Source: Synchiropus splendidus (Eukaryota > Chordata > Actinopteri > Syngnathiformes > Callionymidae). From it: a stretch of DNA of 64,000 bases. How positions within the stretch are numbered: position 1 is the first letter of the stretch; every line of letters begins with the position of its first letter. The stretch lies in contig NC_071337.1 of the NCBI RefSeq assembly GCF_027744825.2, positions 12,277,031-12,341,030 on the forward strand, given 5' to 3'. Under the pieces are notes generated by a model. It did no database searches. It was not told the origin of the DNA and saw nothing but the letters and a program-made list of their open reading frames with translations. Below are positions 26,480 through 39,017 of the stretch, in pieces. The translations under genes were made by a program, and so were the position numbers.

Positions 26480-26616
26480 ACCTTGATTGTGCAGCTTGGT
26501 TGATGTGGTGTGATAATGGAGGGACGACTGTGTCCACTGTACCTATAAAATTAGGCTATGACTGATAACTTGAAGGGAAGCTGAAAATTTTCTCATGCTA
26601 CTGTACTGTACTGCCT

Positions 26617-26899
26617 CAGGGTTCTCCCCAGTGCTTCAGTAGCAGAGGGCCCACATACTCTGGTTTTGACCCCTTTTCAAAATATCTGTGTTTTCAGCTT
26701 TTTTTGACAACATGTAGTGGAGTGTGACTCGCAATGTCAGCGCCCCTTCGCTGTCAGTTGAGCCTGACTCTACCTTTTAAGATGGACCATGAAAGATGTG
26801 GAGTGTGCTCTGTCATCATTGTCTCTCTCACCCCTGTCGTCATAAACACTGCTTTCTGAGACAACCCCTACGTGGGTAAATATCAAGGGGAGAACTCAG
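26617..26899. mobile_element. CAGGGTTC-ended non-autonomous element, copy A2
   Basis: Starts cagggttctccccagtgctt, close to copy A3 (cagggttctatccagtgctt), and shares ctctggttttgacc. A degraded right end, aggggagaactcagg, differs from the expected inverted terminus by one base. It is longer than copies A1 and A3. Confidence 0.45.
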
Positions 26900-28215
26900 G
26901 ACTCAGGTTCCATTAAACTAAGGTTTCAGATTCAGTTCAGGATGTTACTTAAACAAGGACATTGATCACAAAATGCATGAATGTCTGTTGTGCAGTGGAC
27001 CAAGCCGAGTACTGATTGCATGCAAGGGAATGCGTGGTAAAACTAATCTCAAGACATCATACCAGATTACAGTACTGACCTGTCAGAGCATGTCACCCGT
27101 CGCCATTACCTTTGTGGTTATGTTCTTCCCATTGTTGGCACTTGAGCTGCTGAAAGAAGTCACCTGACAAGAAAGGGCTTCTGTTCCGGTGCACAAGGAC
27201 TGCACAGAGCATCACATCAGGACTTGCAGCTACATCGATTTATCATATTTTGACATTCAGTTTTGTTGAGTCAATTACTTGAAGCTTATTTTACCGACTT
27301 GTTCCTCAGGTCCTGTTTTGTGGCGAGCTAAAAAGTACATTGCTGCCTACTTTACCTCATTCAAACTTCTGTTGTTATGAGTTTATTGGAAGACTGCACT
27401 CCAGTTTCCTTGAGCGCCAGCTTTGACGGTAATTTCTAAACAGTTTTCTCACAGCGCCTGTCAGACAGACAGTGAAATTAGCCACGGAAAGTGTGACAGC
27501 GGCATAAGTGGCATAAATTCAAATGTGATTTATGTTGTAAGCTTCTTTGTGTTGAAGCACAGAAAGCTGTGCAGAATGCAGATGGAGCACTATTTTTCCT
27601 CAAGTACTGCATGCTTAATTCAGCGAGACTTTTCTCAAGTAGAAGTGGCAGTGTTTTATTGAGAAACCCAGGTGGGACTGTGAGAGTAAACCAGAATTCG
27701 AGAATGACTTGCTTAATGTGTAAAATGAGAGAAACGGCTGTCCAACAGGCATGAAGTACTACAAAAGTTTAAACCACAAGAAAAATATCATGGATGAAAA
27801 ACTAACTCACTAAACTAAAAGTTATGATCAACAATCAATATTTAGAGATTCCCTCACCGAACATCCGGCAGTTATATCTGCAAATATGCAACGTTTTGTT
27901 TTTATGTCGTTTTACGGCTGGGTAATGGGAAATATTATCTGGCCTAATGTTGACATTTTATCTACTCATTTTTTTAACCACCTGTAGTGTGAACCAACAA
28001 CGGTCTTTAGTCATGTGCCATGGTTAAGGCAGAAGCTTCCTTACAATATACAGCATAAGTTCCCTAAGATGCTCCTCCATATTAAAGTGAAATGGGCGTA
28101 AATTGACTTAAATATGTGAAATGAATTGAACCCTTGTGAAATCAGATCAATTTGGGGAATCAGAATGAAGATTCAGGTGTACGTTTCTTTTAATGGCACC
28201 CTCTTTAGGACTGCC

Positions 28216-28626
28216 TAAAGACGGGTATCTTGCAATACGATCTAGACATAGGAGGTGCGATACAATACATTGCTATATATTGCAACACTGTAAGTTCAGC
28301 AATGTATTGTTACAAGACTCATCATCTAAGGGGGGAATCTGATAATGCAGTACAATATTATGTACACAATGTCAGTCCAGACAGACTTTCAGGCGGACAG
28401 AGGAATGAATCACTGATCAGCAAAATAACTCCAGCGTACAGGAAGGAAACTTTCGTATTAAACACGTCACAAATGCAGCAACATACCTTGCTATGTATTA
28501 AATATTGATATAGCCAACATAAAATACCGAGGCAATATCAAACAAGTATTGTCAATATCTCAGCAAAAATCAAGTATCAAGTATCGCAATATTTGAGCAT
28601 ACTGATATTTTCTTATACCTCTAACC
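28216..28626. mobile_element. Degraded hAT-like non-autonomous element
   Basis: Begins taaagacgggtatcttgcaatacg and ends cgcaatatttgagcat...cttatacctctaac. Both halves repeat the 'gcaatac / atattg / tatcgcaatat' vocabulary typical of a widespread vertebrate DNA-transposon group with cross-matching ends. The plus-strand frame at 28230-28508 lies wholly inside it and is not a gene. Confidence 0.45.
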
Positions 28627-31372
28627 CTCTTTGGTGACCAAATGGTGAAAGGTGAAGTTTAGAATATAATCTGTGGTTGGCTTTGGTTTTTGAAACATCA
28701 AGGTTTAAATTTTGTCATTGAATGCATCGACTAAAGTTGACACTTTAATGATTATACTCTTTAATGTGTGTTAGAATACGAACTTTCTTCATGCACCTTA
28801 AAACGTGTATTTGTATTAAATTTTGTCCCACAACATGCTATCCTTCACAGCAGTTTTGCTGGCGATGATTGCTGAAACTTAAATCAAATATCTCGATTAA
28901 GATCGTGGATAACTTTTGTGATGTTCGGCTCACAGCTGTCTGGCATGCGCAAGCACGCACATTAACTTGAGTGCGCGCCCATACACAATCATACAGTCTC
29001 ACACAGAGTCTCTGAAACCCATTAGTATTGTAGTCTGGGTTCTGGCTAAAACATCTGGTGGCTGAGAAACTTATCAAAGTAGTCTTTGTCCTCGCTGCGT
29101 GCACACCAGTGTGTCCGTCTGTGCGAGCGGTGTGTGTGTGAGTGAGTGTAATAAGGGGCAGACATTTTATGGAGTCTTGGCAAATTAAAGCTATGATTTA
29201 AACGATGAACGTGCTGTTTTTTTTTCCCCCCTATTAAAACGATTTGCCACATTTGCCTTTGCAGCTGGTCTCTAGTTGGACTTCAGCGAGACAAAACATA
29301 GAAATGAGGTGGCAAGTGTGATTCCTAAATGGCCACTCCTGCCAGTATTATTTATTCATTTAACCCAGACCAGCTACCCTGCAGTGCCGAGATTGCAGGG
29401 ATAACGCAGAGGGATATTTGACAGCCCTCCAGCATGCCTCTGGTCCGACTTGACATTTTGCCCCAAACACTGAGAAAAGCACAGAAAAACGATCTCTAGC
29501 TAACCGTCTCACCTGTTCTCCGCAGGATCGGGTCAGGCTTTGTTTGCTGATACTGTTAAATAATCATGCAGTAGCAGCTTTTGGGCTTCAGAGGGTACAG
29601 CCCTGTAGACAGTTTGAGCTGACGCCCTCAGGGCTTGTCTTCAAACCACATAAACTTTGAAAAGAAGAAGGCAGAGATTTTCTCTTGCATCACTTAAGAG
29701 CTACTTTTTGGCATATTTTAAGGTGTGCCATCTTTGTTCCTGTTCAGGACTCATTGTGCTTGGCTGGCTTTTATCAATTAAGTAACCGTCATGAAAATGT
29801 TTCTAACAGAAGGTTTAACAAAATAGTCCTTTGTTTTTACCTCACAATATATTTTAAGTGACACATAATGTCATAATTATTCTACCTAAAACGTTTTATT
29901 CTGTGTTATGCCTTAAATATTTCCATGGTGAGGCTTCATGAAACAGTGTCTTCATTTTCAGAGCCCACCTGATGACACTATCTGCTCTAAAATCTTTGAA
30001 GAAAACGAGGATAAAAAGTAACACATTGTCAAGTTTGGATACCCTTTAGTCTCTCAGACTACTCTAAAGGCCCATTTCAGCTCAAGATTACGTACAAATC
30101 TGGATGAAGCCTACTGTCAGTGCTCGCTTCGTCTCTTCATTTCAGCATGTGTCCACAAAGCTTACGGATACAGACCAAATGGAGCAGAGTCACCGGAAAC
30201 TGCAGGGGGCGGTGTTGCAGTTACTACCCGATATGTAGCTCCAGTGAGACGCAAAGAAGATATAACAATGGCAGAAATTCTCCGTCCTCCAGTCGCATCC
30301 CCAACCACTGCCTTCTGCAATGCTCTCTCTATTTTGTGCATTAGAAGTGCATTATCAATGTTTGTTTGGGAGTTTGTCATTGGCATAAACTTTTGACTCT
30401 GGGCTGCTCCCCTGGTGGATTTATTGGTGAACAGCAACACCAATGCAAAGAACTCATGAAGTTATATGATCAGTGACGGTAACATCATTTGAAAATCAAC
30501 GTGAAAGGAAAAAAAAAAGATGAAAATTGGAAAATGTGTACAACATTTTGGGTCCTGAAAGATGAATTTGTTCACCAAAGCAACTGAAACCAATAAAGCC
30601 AATACTGACTGTATTATACGACGTATAGTGTTTGAAGTAAAATATCAAAATTTGATTCATATTGGTCTATCTATCAACTGTCAAAACATATATTTAAATA
30701 GATTCTTTGTTTTATTCTTATCCTGTGCTGAGTGGAAGTTTTTACTTATGAATCGAAATTATATTAGGCTAGACCGACCACCTTTTTATTTTTTTTATTA
30801 TGATGAGGATCAGATGGGGGATATTTGTCATTGTCTGCATGTAGTCCTTTCTTCCACTGGAAAAGTGTACTTTCATGTGTCAGGGTATATATATATATAT
30901 GTGTGTTTTGAAGTCTGAAGAAGTGGATTCACAGATAGATGGATGCCAGTAGGAGGGAGGAGGTTCTTTTTTGAAATGGAAATTCAGGGGGCACACATGT
31001 GGGGGTCTTTGAGACTTTTGTGGAGGGAAGATGAGAAGGTGGGTGTCAGAGGCCCATAGTCAGAAGTGTGTGTGTGTTGAGGTCTCTGAATTGGGGGTGG
31101 CGGGTGGGTGTTAAAGGAAACTGTCAACGTAAAATGGGAATGGGGCGGATGCATGGCATGAGATAAGGAAATAAAACTTTTAGTGGTCAGTTGTACAGTG
31201 GGGAATATGTTCGCCCTATTAAAATGCTTCAACAGCAATCATATTTAAAGGTCTAAAAAGCCAAGGAGATTGAGGGACCTATTTCAATAGAGTGGGAGGA
31301 GGACCAAAAGTGTCGAGTGAATGAGGGCTAAGACCCCTTAGTATAGTCCCAAACTTTATGGCTGACAGTTAA

Positions 31373-31376
<4 letters not shown>

Positions 31377-31462
<86 letters not shown>

Positions 31463-31547
31463 TGTGTGAGTGTGTGAGTGTGTGAGTGAGTGAGTGAGTG
31501 AGTGAGTGAGTGAGTGAGTGAGTGAGTGAGTGAGTGAGTGTGTGTGA
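31377..31547. repeat. Compound (TG)42(AGTG)n microsatellite, 171 bp
   Basis: 84 bases of pure TG (31377-31460) pass into AGTGTGTG units and then about 55 bases of pure AGTG before a last short TG run. Long alternating TG tracts can adopt Z-DNA. It should be highly polymorphic. Confidence 0.97.
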
Positions 31548-34485
31548 TAGCACAGCGGGGGCCGAACAGTTTGCTCTCCAGCGTGGCTTTTTGACTTCTA
31601 GTGCTTCACACACAAATTGTCCTTTACCCAGTCTTTCACCTAGCTGCGAGATTTCGCCTCTTTTTTTTCATGTCAACTCTGTTGCTCTTCAAGACTTTGT
31701 TGGGAGACAGTGAAGTCATTACATGGCTGTAATCTGTTTAGCTTGTGTCAGTGTCATTGCTTTTATTTCATGTCTCGATCTGGAATATTTTTGTGTTAGT
31801 GACATAAATCGTGGAAAAACATGATTACACACCAGAAAACGGGAATAAACATTTTTGTGCGAGAAACCTGTAGATAGTCATGTGATGTAATTGCAAGTCT
31901 CACCTCTCCACTAGTGTATTAGCTGGATGAAACACAGGCACTCAAGCATGTTTGAGTCCCCTGACATATGTTTCAGGTGTTCCAATTTTTGACATTAAGG
32001 TTTATGTATTTAATCACCTCCTATTCTTTGTCTGAGAGGCTTGCAATAAATCAGAATTTTCATTCCTGTGGTCCCGTATGAAGAACTGGTCTCAATTTCA
32101 GACTATGGTTGATGTTTTGACATGCTGTAATAGACTGCGTGGGGCAGTGGAGGATGATCTATGGGATGTCAAAAGTTTTGATGCGCTCGCCTACAGTTTG
32201 AGTGGTTCTTCAGTCTGAGTTTGCGTTCCAAGTGTAGCTCAGCAGACTTCATAAAAGTTGTCTGAGGCAGTACAGTTGATGTAATCCCTCTTTTACCTGC
32301 GTGCTTTTTTCAAGACTAAAAATTAATATTTTAAAATTGCACAATGATACTGTAAGATGTATCATAAAATCAAAACATTCACAATCACAAAATCTGTCTG
32401 TCAAAAAAAAACTTTGCACAATTTCCCATTGTATAATAGGTTGAAAATGTGAAACGAAAGCCCTATAGAGTTTGGTTGAACACTCATTGCAAACTGAAAT
32501 TGCTCTCCAACTTTTGAAGAACTGAAACTTAAACACTGCAGACTTTGGATCACGCAATGAAACGTCAACGTGTCGATGGTCAGAACCGGCGCTTAATATT
32601 TTCACACTGTTGACAACAAAGAAATGATCAAATAAAGAGGAAACGTGATATATAGGTCGGAAAGTCAAAATCATTTCCACTTGTGTTAAACGGTTCCTGT
32701 TCGGTCACCAGCTGACCGGGCAGTGAGCCGCAGAGTCGGTGCAGTCAACGCTGAAAGTGGAGGATTGTGTTGTCAGATTTTTCTTGCTGCTTTGAGAATG
32801 TGGGAGTGGGTTGCCAGAATTTTGTCAGTGGTCTCGCAGAATCCATTTCACTTCAGCGTCGCATTTTTGTATTTGAAAAACACATTCTGCGACATTGCGT
32901 TGTTGATTTGAAGTTAAAGTCATCCTTCAGGCTGCACTGCACAATGTTTGATAGCGTCACATGCCTTTTTTTTCACTATTCGGCTGAATGTATTTCACCT
33001 CTGAATGTTCAGTCCATCCCTACATAAGGTTGAAAGCTATGCATTTCAACATACTTTTTGTTCTTTTGTTGTAGAAACCTTGACATTTCTCTTATAACAT
33101 TTTTGCTGTCATTACAGTATATTACGCTATTAGAACATTCAGTTCCTTTCATGTCATGAACTAAGCACTCAATGATGACTCATCAGTAGCAAGTTGTTTT
33201 TTATTCACTGTTCCATATTTCAAATCCATCTTTATTAAATGATTCTGACTGGAAACAGTCACAGTTTGATGTGGCTCCTTGTCCAAAGTGAAAACCATCT
33301 TGTATATATTCGTTCAAACACCCACTTTTTGTGTCCTGATAGCAAGCGGCAGGGAAACACTGCTTCACTTGGCCAGTACGCAAGTAGAAAGCTTCTGGAA
33401 GGGAATAGAAAGTCAACATTGTGGCTTGAAAATGTTCCGTTGTGTGTCACTCTGTGTACATGTGTTTGTGTGCTTCTAAAATTTGTCCAGACATTTTTCC
33501 CGTTGAGTCTGCTGCTTGCAGGAAACGTCCGATTCTCCCGTATTGGAAAGTCTGCGTGCATCTCTGCATGTATCATTGTGCGCACAGAAATGTCGATCCC
33601 GCTCATGCAGCGGGGTATTCATCATCGTGTGTATCACTGTGGTTGAAGATTCTGTTAACCCAGCAACCGGCCAAACTGTTAAGCGTACACACTTATGCGT
33701 GTTTCAAATCTTCACCTCCTTACACAGGTGTTGTGCATGTTTGTGTGAGGTTGCACGTCTTTGGCAGCCCTGTATTTTTTTTTCCGATTTGTTTTTATAG
33801 CTTTTTTTTTCAAAGTGGAAAAGACAGCTTGGCAAGAGTCAACAATCAACAAGTTCATTTACACAGCTACTAGTTCCTTCCATGACGCCCGTGACTGCTA
33901 CTGAGTTACAGTTTGTTCTCTCTGTTTGATGTGTGACAGTCTGAGGTTACCGAGTTCAGCATCTGAGATTGTCTGTGTGGCGCACAGCATCCTGTAAGTA
34001 CGACTCAAGTTGTCTTATATGTTCAAACGCCATGCAGGGATGATTTTCCTCCCATATCACCAAGTAATTCAGGAGTGGGCGGTTACATTTACAAAGGGCT
34101 CATGTTATCTACTGTAGTGTGGGGCCTTCAAGCCAATCATGTATATTTTTATGAAAACTGAAAAAAAAAAACAAAAAAAAAACAACCGGGAAAAAAGGAA
34201 GATGTTTTTAGATGCTTGTTCATATATATTGGAAAATGTTTTTTCAAATGCAAGTTCCCCATCTCTTTATGAGTAGATTTTTTTTCTAGAAAAATCTCTA
34301 AAGAAACATAATTGCTAGAAGACAGGAAAATATTCACACAACCCAGCGAACATGTAAAGAGAGGGACTGGGTGAGGACAGCTGAAGATTGGGGGGATAAT
34401 TACTTCTCTTGTAAAAAAAATAAGCGTTTTTTTGTCACCTATTCAATAAATCAATGTGATCACTACTTCTGTCCTCCCTGTTATG

Positions 34486-34570
34486 TCGTGTCGGATGGGA
34501 GTTCAATTTCGTTGTTACTACTTGTGGTACAATGACAATAAAGGCTATTCCATATTCCATTCCATTCCAA
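34486..34570 (+). repeat. Degraded LINE 3' end with (ATTCC)-type tail
   Basis: gttcaatttcgttgttact, then tggtacaatgacaataaaggc and a tattccatattccattccattcc tail. Sequences reading 'ttcgttgta...caatgacaataaag' followed by a short repeated tail are the hallmark 3' ends of L2-like fish retrotransposons. Only the 3' tail is present. Confidence 0.6.
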
Positions 34571-35857
34571 ATGTCCACATTGGAACGCTTCTAGATTGGC
34601 TGCATTCCATTCCATTTTGTTAAAAATTGTATTATTATTTATTTAGTTTTATAAGTGGTGTTAACCGGGGAGCCCGAGGATCAGTCCGACCTGCATCTCA
34701 AACGTGTCCTCTGGCTCACCCATCCACTTCCAGCTTGACTGGATCCACTTTGCTTTTCATCCACAGACTCCCTCCCTGAACCATCTAATCTGGTTTAAGT
34801 TTACTACCGTCAAAGATGTTGACAATATTTTAGTAACTAACTGACTGCTGGGATATTTCATACAATGACTTGATATTGTGCACTATTTTGTGGTACCTTA
34901 AATGTGTTTAATTGCGTCATTTATATTTACTTTGCGTGTTAATACCACTTTGAATGTTTATTTTACATGGAAACGTAACTTTATCCCTGACTCCATCTCT
35001 TCCGTGCATGGGTCATGCGTGCAGAGACTACTAAAAAGTGAAGACGTTCGATCCCTGAGTCAACATGGCAACAAAGGAACGCGTCAATGCCGAAATTAAT
35101 CTCTGTATTTTCTCACAGTGACACAAAGGCGTAGCACTCCTGTAGTTTTAATTCTACATGTGAAAAATCTGGTTCATCAAGGTTCCTAATTTATTGCTAA
35201 GAGAATGTGAATGTTGGCAGAAATCTATTCTGCTCATCTGTTGTGTACAACTCATCAGTAAAGCATTCTGACTGCTCGTTCTTGGCGCTACACACGAACC
35301 ATACAGACTTGCTGGTGTAATTTCTTTTCCAGATAAATTTAAAATTTAAACAGCAGCCTGGCTGTATAGACCTGCATTACAGGATTATTCAAGTTATTCC
35401 AGAAAAACTGTGCGCCACACTCATTTATATGTGTCGGAAACCCTGCTTCTATTTGGTCATTGATAACAGATATAAAAAGTTTTCATTTGAAGAAATTCAC
35501 TGAAATATATGTTTTCTTAAATTCTAATCCCGAAGAGACACTTAGTGATATATCCTCTAACTTAGTTCGAGGCTTCTGGAAGTTACTCTAACAGTGTTGT
35601 CACCTTTCAATATCACTGCAATTGCCTGTCAATGTTTCACCTTTCCGCTTCCCACTTACTCCCCACGTACTCAAAGTATGCAAAAAGGCCTCACTTCTAT
35701 TATATTTTCATATTCCATGTTAACATCAATGAGACCCTTTATGTAAAATCCGTCTTACAATTGACTTTCATACCTGATTATCCACATAATGTATCGTAAA
35801 ATATTTTGTTTCCAATTTCCAACATAGAGATTTGTATTTTTTTAAACTCTATACATA

Positions 35858-35886
35858 ACTATACATAACTATATATAACTATACAG
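35858..35886 (+). repeat. Short tandem ctatacataa repeat
   Basis: Three to four imperfect copies of a 10-base ctatacataa/ctatatataa unit. Confidence 0.8.
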
Positions 35887-36203
35887 TGGTTCATCAATCA
35901 GAAGCAATATTGTGAGGGGAAACATTTAAATATAAGATGTGAAGTAACATAAATGCTCAGTTTGTATGGCTCACACCACACGAAAAGAAAAACACCCAAA
36001 AAAGGCAGATAAAGTTGATGAAGAATCTATATCTGACACACCCTTTTACATATGTAAGCGTATCAGAAGGTGTTGAGGGTTGTTAACCTCGGGTTGTAAA
36101 ATCCGAAAAAAACCCCAAAACATTATGTGAACATTAGAATAGATGTGTGATGGAAGTAGTGTCTCGCTGGCGCGTGTGTGCGCGCATAAAGGAGAGTTGT
36201 TCA

Positions 36204-36208
<5 letters not shown>

Positions 36209-36237
<29 letters not shown>
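36209..36237. repeat. (TG)n microsatellite
   Basis: About 29 bases of TG next to CG/TG-alternating sequence (gcgcgtgtgtgcgcgc at 36170-36185). Confidence 0.95.
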
Positions 36238-36240
<3 letters not shown>

Positions 36241-38598
36241 CATGTACGTCAAGCCGTCATGAATGGTGTGTTTGAGACAGAGCGGAGTGTGGAGTTCCTC
36301 GGGCTGGACCAAATTGGAAACAGAAAAACAAACATTCCCTAGGAACACCCCCCTGCTTTCTCTCCAGCTCCGCCACCCCCCCTGCAGCCCCCGCCCCATC
36401 ACCCTCACGTCTGCTGGCTAGCGCCTCAGTCCGACCTGTCTGAGACAATGTAGCGGCCTATAGTCGGACCGGACCACACACATTAGTGGATGGGAGTCAG
36501 GAGGCGGTGGCTGTCATGGTGGGAAGAGCTGCGCAGGGAGAGATCTTTAGCCACAATCACAGTTGGAAAAACAGACAGAGGATCACATAAGCTAAATGAT
36601 GGAAAGATGGAGAGATGGATGGGCAGACGTGGAGGAAAAGTCAGGAGTAATAGAGGGTGGATGTTGTGGAATCAGATAAGGAGAAAAACAGAGCCAGAGG
36701 GTGAAAAAAAGTGCCAACTGAAATCACGAAAAAGAAGCACAATGAAGTGAAGAGCTTCACAGGGAACTTATTTAGTCACACTCTCTTCTTTCCTGTTGTG
36801 AGACGTAATGGAAGGGAAGTTGCCCTCGATTTTCTTCTGCTGATATAAACAGCCCACTCAAAGATGAGATCTTTGTGTTTGAAATCGTTCAACATCTGAT
36901 TCCAGTGTGCTTAAATATATCTTCAGGGTTTTTCTGATGTTATTTGTATACTGTTTCGGGGCAGGGTTTAGTCGAACTATGGTGTTGAAACTGAGGCAGT
37001 CTGATAGTTCATTAGGGAGTGAAATAAAGAGTCCAGCAATTAAACCTGAAAGAATGTTGCAACGAGAAACACATTGTTGAATCTTTTTGCTGTTGTAGAG
37101 CGGAGACGCCCAAGTGGCTCGTCTTTCCGTGGGGTTTATCCCTCCTGGTGTTACTTATAGGGCGTTTTATTTGGTTCAATAGATAATAAACAAAGTCAAA
37201 TGTTGGTGATCGACATTGCAGGCTAAGGAGAAACTGGTGGTGACTGCTGGTGTACTTTCTCTCAGAGCTTGTTGCAGTGTTTATAGTGTCACTACTTTTG
37301 CAAGGTTATGCAAACTTGCTGATGTCAGAGGTGGAAAAGTCCTCTGAAGTAAATCCAATCAATGAAATTAATGGCTTCTTTTCCCCGCATGATCTGTGCA
37401 TGCCAGTGGTGAAGGACAAACTGGCATCAAATTCTGACCCATGAACAACGTATTGTTAGTTTAATGCAGATCACTTGGCTTCCAGGTTTATGTTGAGAAC
37501 TGTTTTCTTCCTTTCATTCACTTCAAAAATCAGTTTTCGTTTGGCTCAGGATTTTGGAATCAGAAGAAAAGCCCGATACATTCACCTGTTGATCGACTGA
37601 TTTTTCAGATTTCCTTTTTTTTTTCTCAAGAAGGGAAGCTCTTAAAATGACTCAGTAATGACTCATAATGTGCTTCACTTTTCATGGCAGCAATCTCTGC
37701 TCTCTTCGTGCTGCCAACATCCTTTTTTCCCGATAATGACACATTTAAGCACTCAAAAGGCTGTTGTTCCAGTGTTGTTTGTTTTGTGTTGTCGAAGCCG
37801 AGAAAAGTTGCGCGTGGATGTGGTCAGAATGTCTCTGTATGGGTCACCCACCAGACAGGTATTTTAGGACATGTTAACAAAACTCACGTTGCCACGACAA
37901 CATAATAACAAAAGCCAGAGTTCTGATACAGTCAGTGGAAGGTTTATAATAAGCTAGCAAAATGCGGATATTGAACAACTGTCATTTCGTAAGTGGTCTG
38001 TAGTCAAAATGACCAAGGGAAGTTGGCCTGTTTCATGGAGCTGCTCTGAATTAGATTAAGGGTTTCATGGAGCGAGAAAGAGATGGATGTGAAGGCGAGG
38101 GCAGGATGGCAGCAAAGATGAAGAGAGGAGTTGTATAGATTGAGAGGGTGGGGTGGTTTTGTGGTTGGGGCAAGAAAAAGGGAAACCAAGAAGTCGAGTT
38201 TGACATCTGACACTACCATTACTGAATAACGAGGAATCTAAAAGAGAGACATGACGATGATTCCTGGAAGCATGTTTTGTTTTGTACTGTGTCAAATGTT
38301 GAAACCGAATGAGCCAAACAAGAAGCTGAAACCACTTTGTCATTTAAACACAGATATTTAAGTGTCATTGCAGTTGCAAAACATGGTGACTGTAAAGTCA
38401 GTAGTACGTTTTAGTTGTATGAGATTATACTACTAAAGCTTCAACCTTTCAGTCACTCGTCCCAAATCTACGCAGCATTTTTTTTCTTCTAAACTATAAT
38501 TTTGTTTAAATTACCCGACGACTGTGCCAAATAAGTACAAGCCTGCCTCTGTTTATAAAGTAATTTCTGTTTCTGTCATTTTCCAGGTTATTAAAGTG

Positions 38599-38625
38599 AT
38601 GGTGCACGGTGACAGCCGTGACTGA
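38599..38625 (+). CDS. uORF 1 in trps1 leader, 8 codons
   Basis: ATG at 38599, peptide MVHGDSRD, TGA at 38623. It starts 12 bases into exon 2. Translation is unproven; the frame is reported because it would be met early by scanning ribosomes. Confidence 0.4.
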   Translation: MVHGDSRD

Positions 38626-38770
38626 GGACCTTAATCTGAAGAGAAGGGAAAAAAAGAAGAAAAAAAATCTCAGCCTGCATAAAACTTGTTGCTAAAATCT
38701 ACAACAAACCCAAGTTGTTACTTCCCAGCAAGGCAGAGGAGCGCCACTGACTCAGAACTGAAGTTGCCAG

Positions 38771-38782
38771 ATGCTGCACTGA
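38771..38782 (+). CDS. uORF 2 in trps1 leader, 3 codons
   Basis: ATG CTG CAC TGA. A minimal uORF in the middle of exon 2. Confidence 0.35.
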   Translation: MLH

Positions 38783-38840
38783 GCTACAAATTCAGAGCTT
38801 AGCCACTGCAGACAAGCACAAGTGGACTTACTTGGATATT

Positions 38841-38861
38841 ATGAGGAGAGAAAAGTGTTGA
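38841..38861 (+). CDS. uORF 3 in trps1 leader, 6 codons
   Basis: Peptide MRREKC followed by TGA. Its ATG has T at -3 and A at +4, a weak context. Confidence 0.35.
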   Translation: MRREKC

Positions 38862-38941
38862 GTTTTGTTTTGGATTGCTGGATCCGATCATTGGTCTGGA
38901 GTACCTTTTGAGCTGCGCTTCGCGTCGCTGGACAGACGCTC

Positions 38942-38968
38942 ATGGTCGCGCTGAGCTGCTTCTGCTGA
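38942..38968 (+). CDS. uORF 4 in trps1 leader, 8 codons
   Basis: Peptide MVALSCFC followed by TGA at 38966. The same TGA closes the main trps1 frame upstream of 39014, so this uORF is in frame with trps1 but separated from it by the stop. Confidence 0.4.
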   Translation: MVALSCFC

Positions 38969-38972
38969 TCCA

Positions 38973-39017
38973 ATGCCAAGACCAAGAGTCAGGCATCATG
39001 TGTTTGTAACCCGATGA
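38973..39017 (+). CDS. uORF 5, 14 codons, overlapping the first trps1 ATG
   Basis: ATG at 38973, peptide MPRPRVRHHVFVTR, TGA at 39015-39017. The stop overlaps the in-frame trps1 ATG at 39014 as ATGA. The ATG is in a modest context (C at -3). The peptide is strongly basic. A ribosome that translates this frame passes the 39014 start, unless it slides back one base on termination, and could next initiate in exon 3. Confidence 0.45.
   Translation: MPRPRVRHHVFVTR
38998..39009 (+). CDS. uORF 6 in trps1 leader, 3 codons
   Basis: ATG TGT TTG TAA, nested inside uORF 5 in another frame and ending five bases before the ATG at 39014. Confidence 0.35.
   Translation: MCL

Larger units (their letters stand above)
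19662..38586 (+). other. trps1: trps1 intron 1 (predicted)
   Basis: An 18.9-kb GT-AG intron from the donor GTAAGC to the acceptor tttctgtcattttccag. Its first 700 bases remain CpG-rich. The rest holds microsatellites, a cluster of short CAGGGTT-ended elements (25290-26899), a hAT-like relic near 28216-28626 and a LINE tail near 34486. Stretches without any listed feature look like unique AT-rich DNA in which I see no genes. Confidence 0.6.

Noticed and set aside
30160..30440. Possible degraded transposon or small gene
   Set aside because: Frames on both strands (74 and 93 codons) overlap and neither is recognisable. A repeat origin is possible, but I could not match ends or family.
31356..31613. 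Thr/His/Ser/Leu repeat protein, minus strand
   Set aside because: Translation of the TG/AGTG microsatellite.
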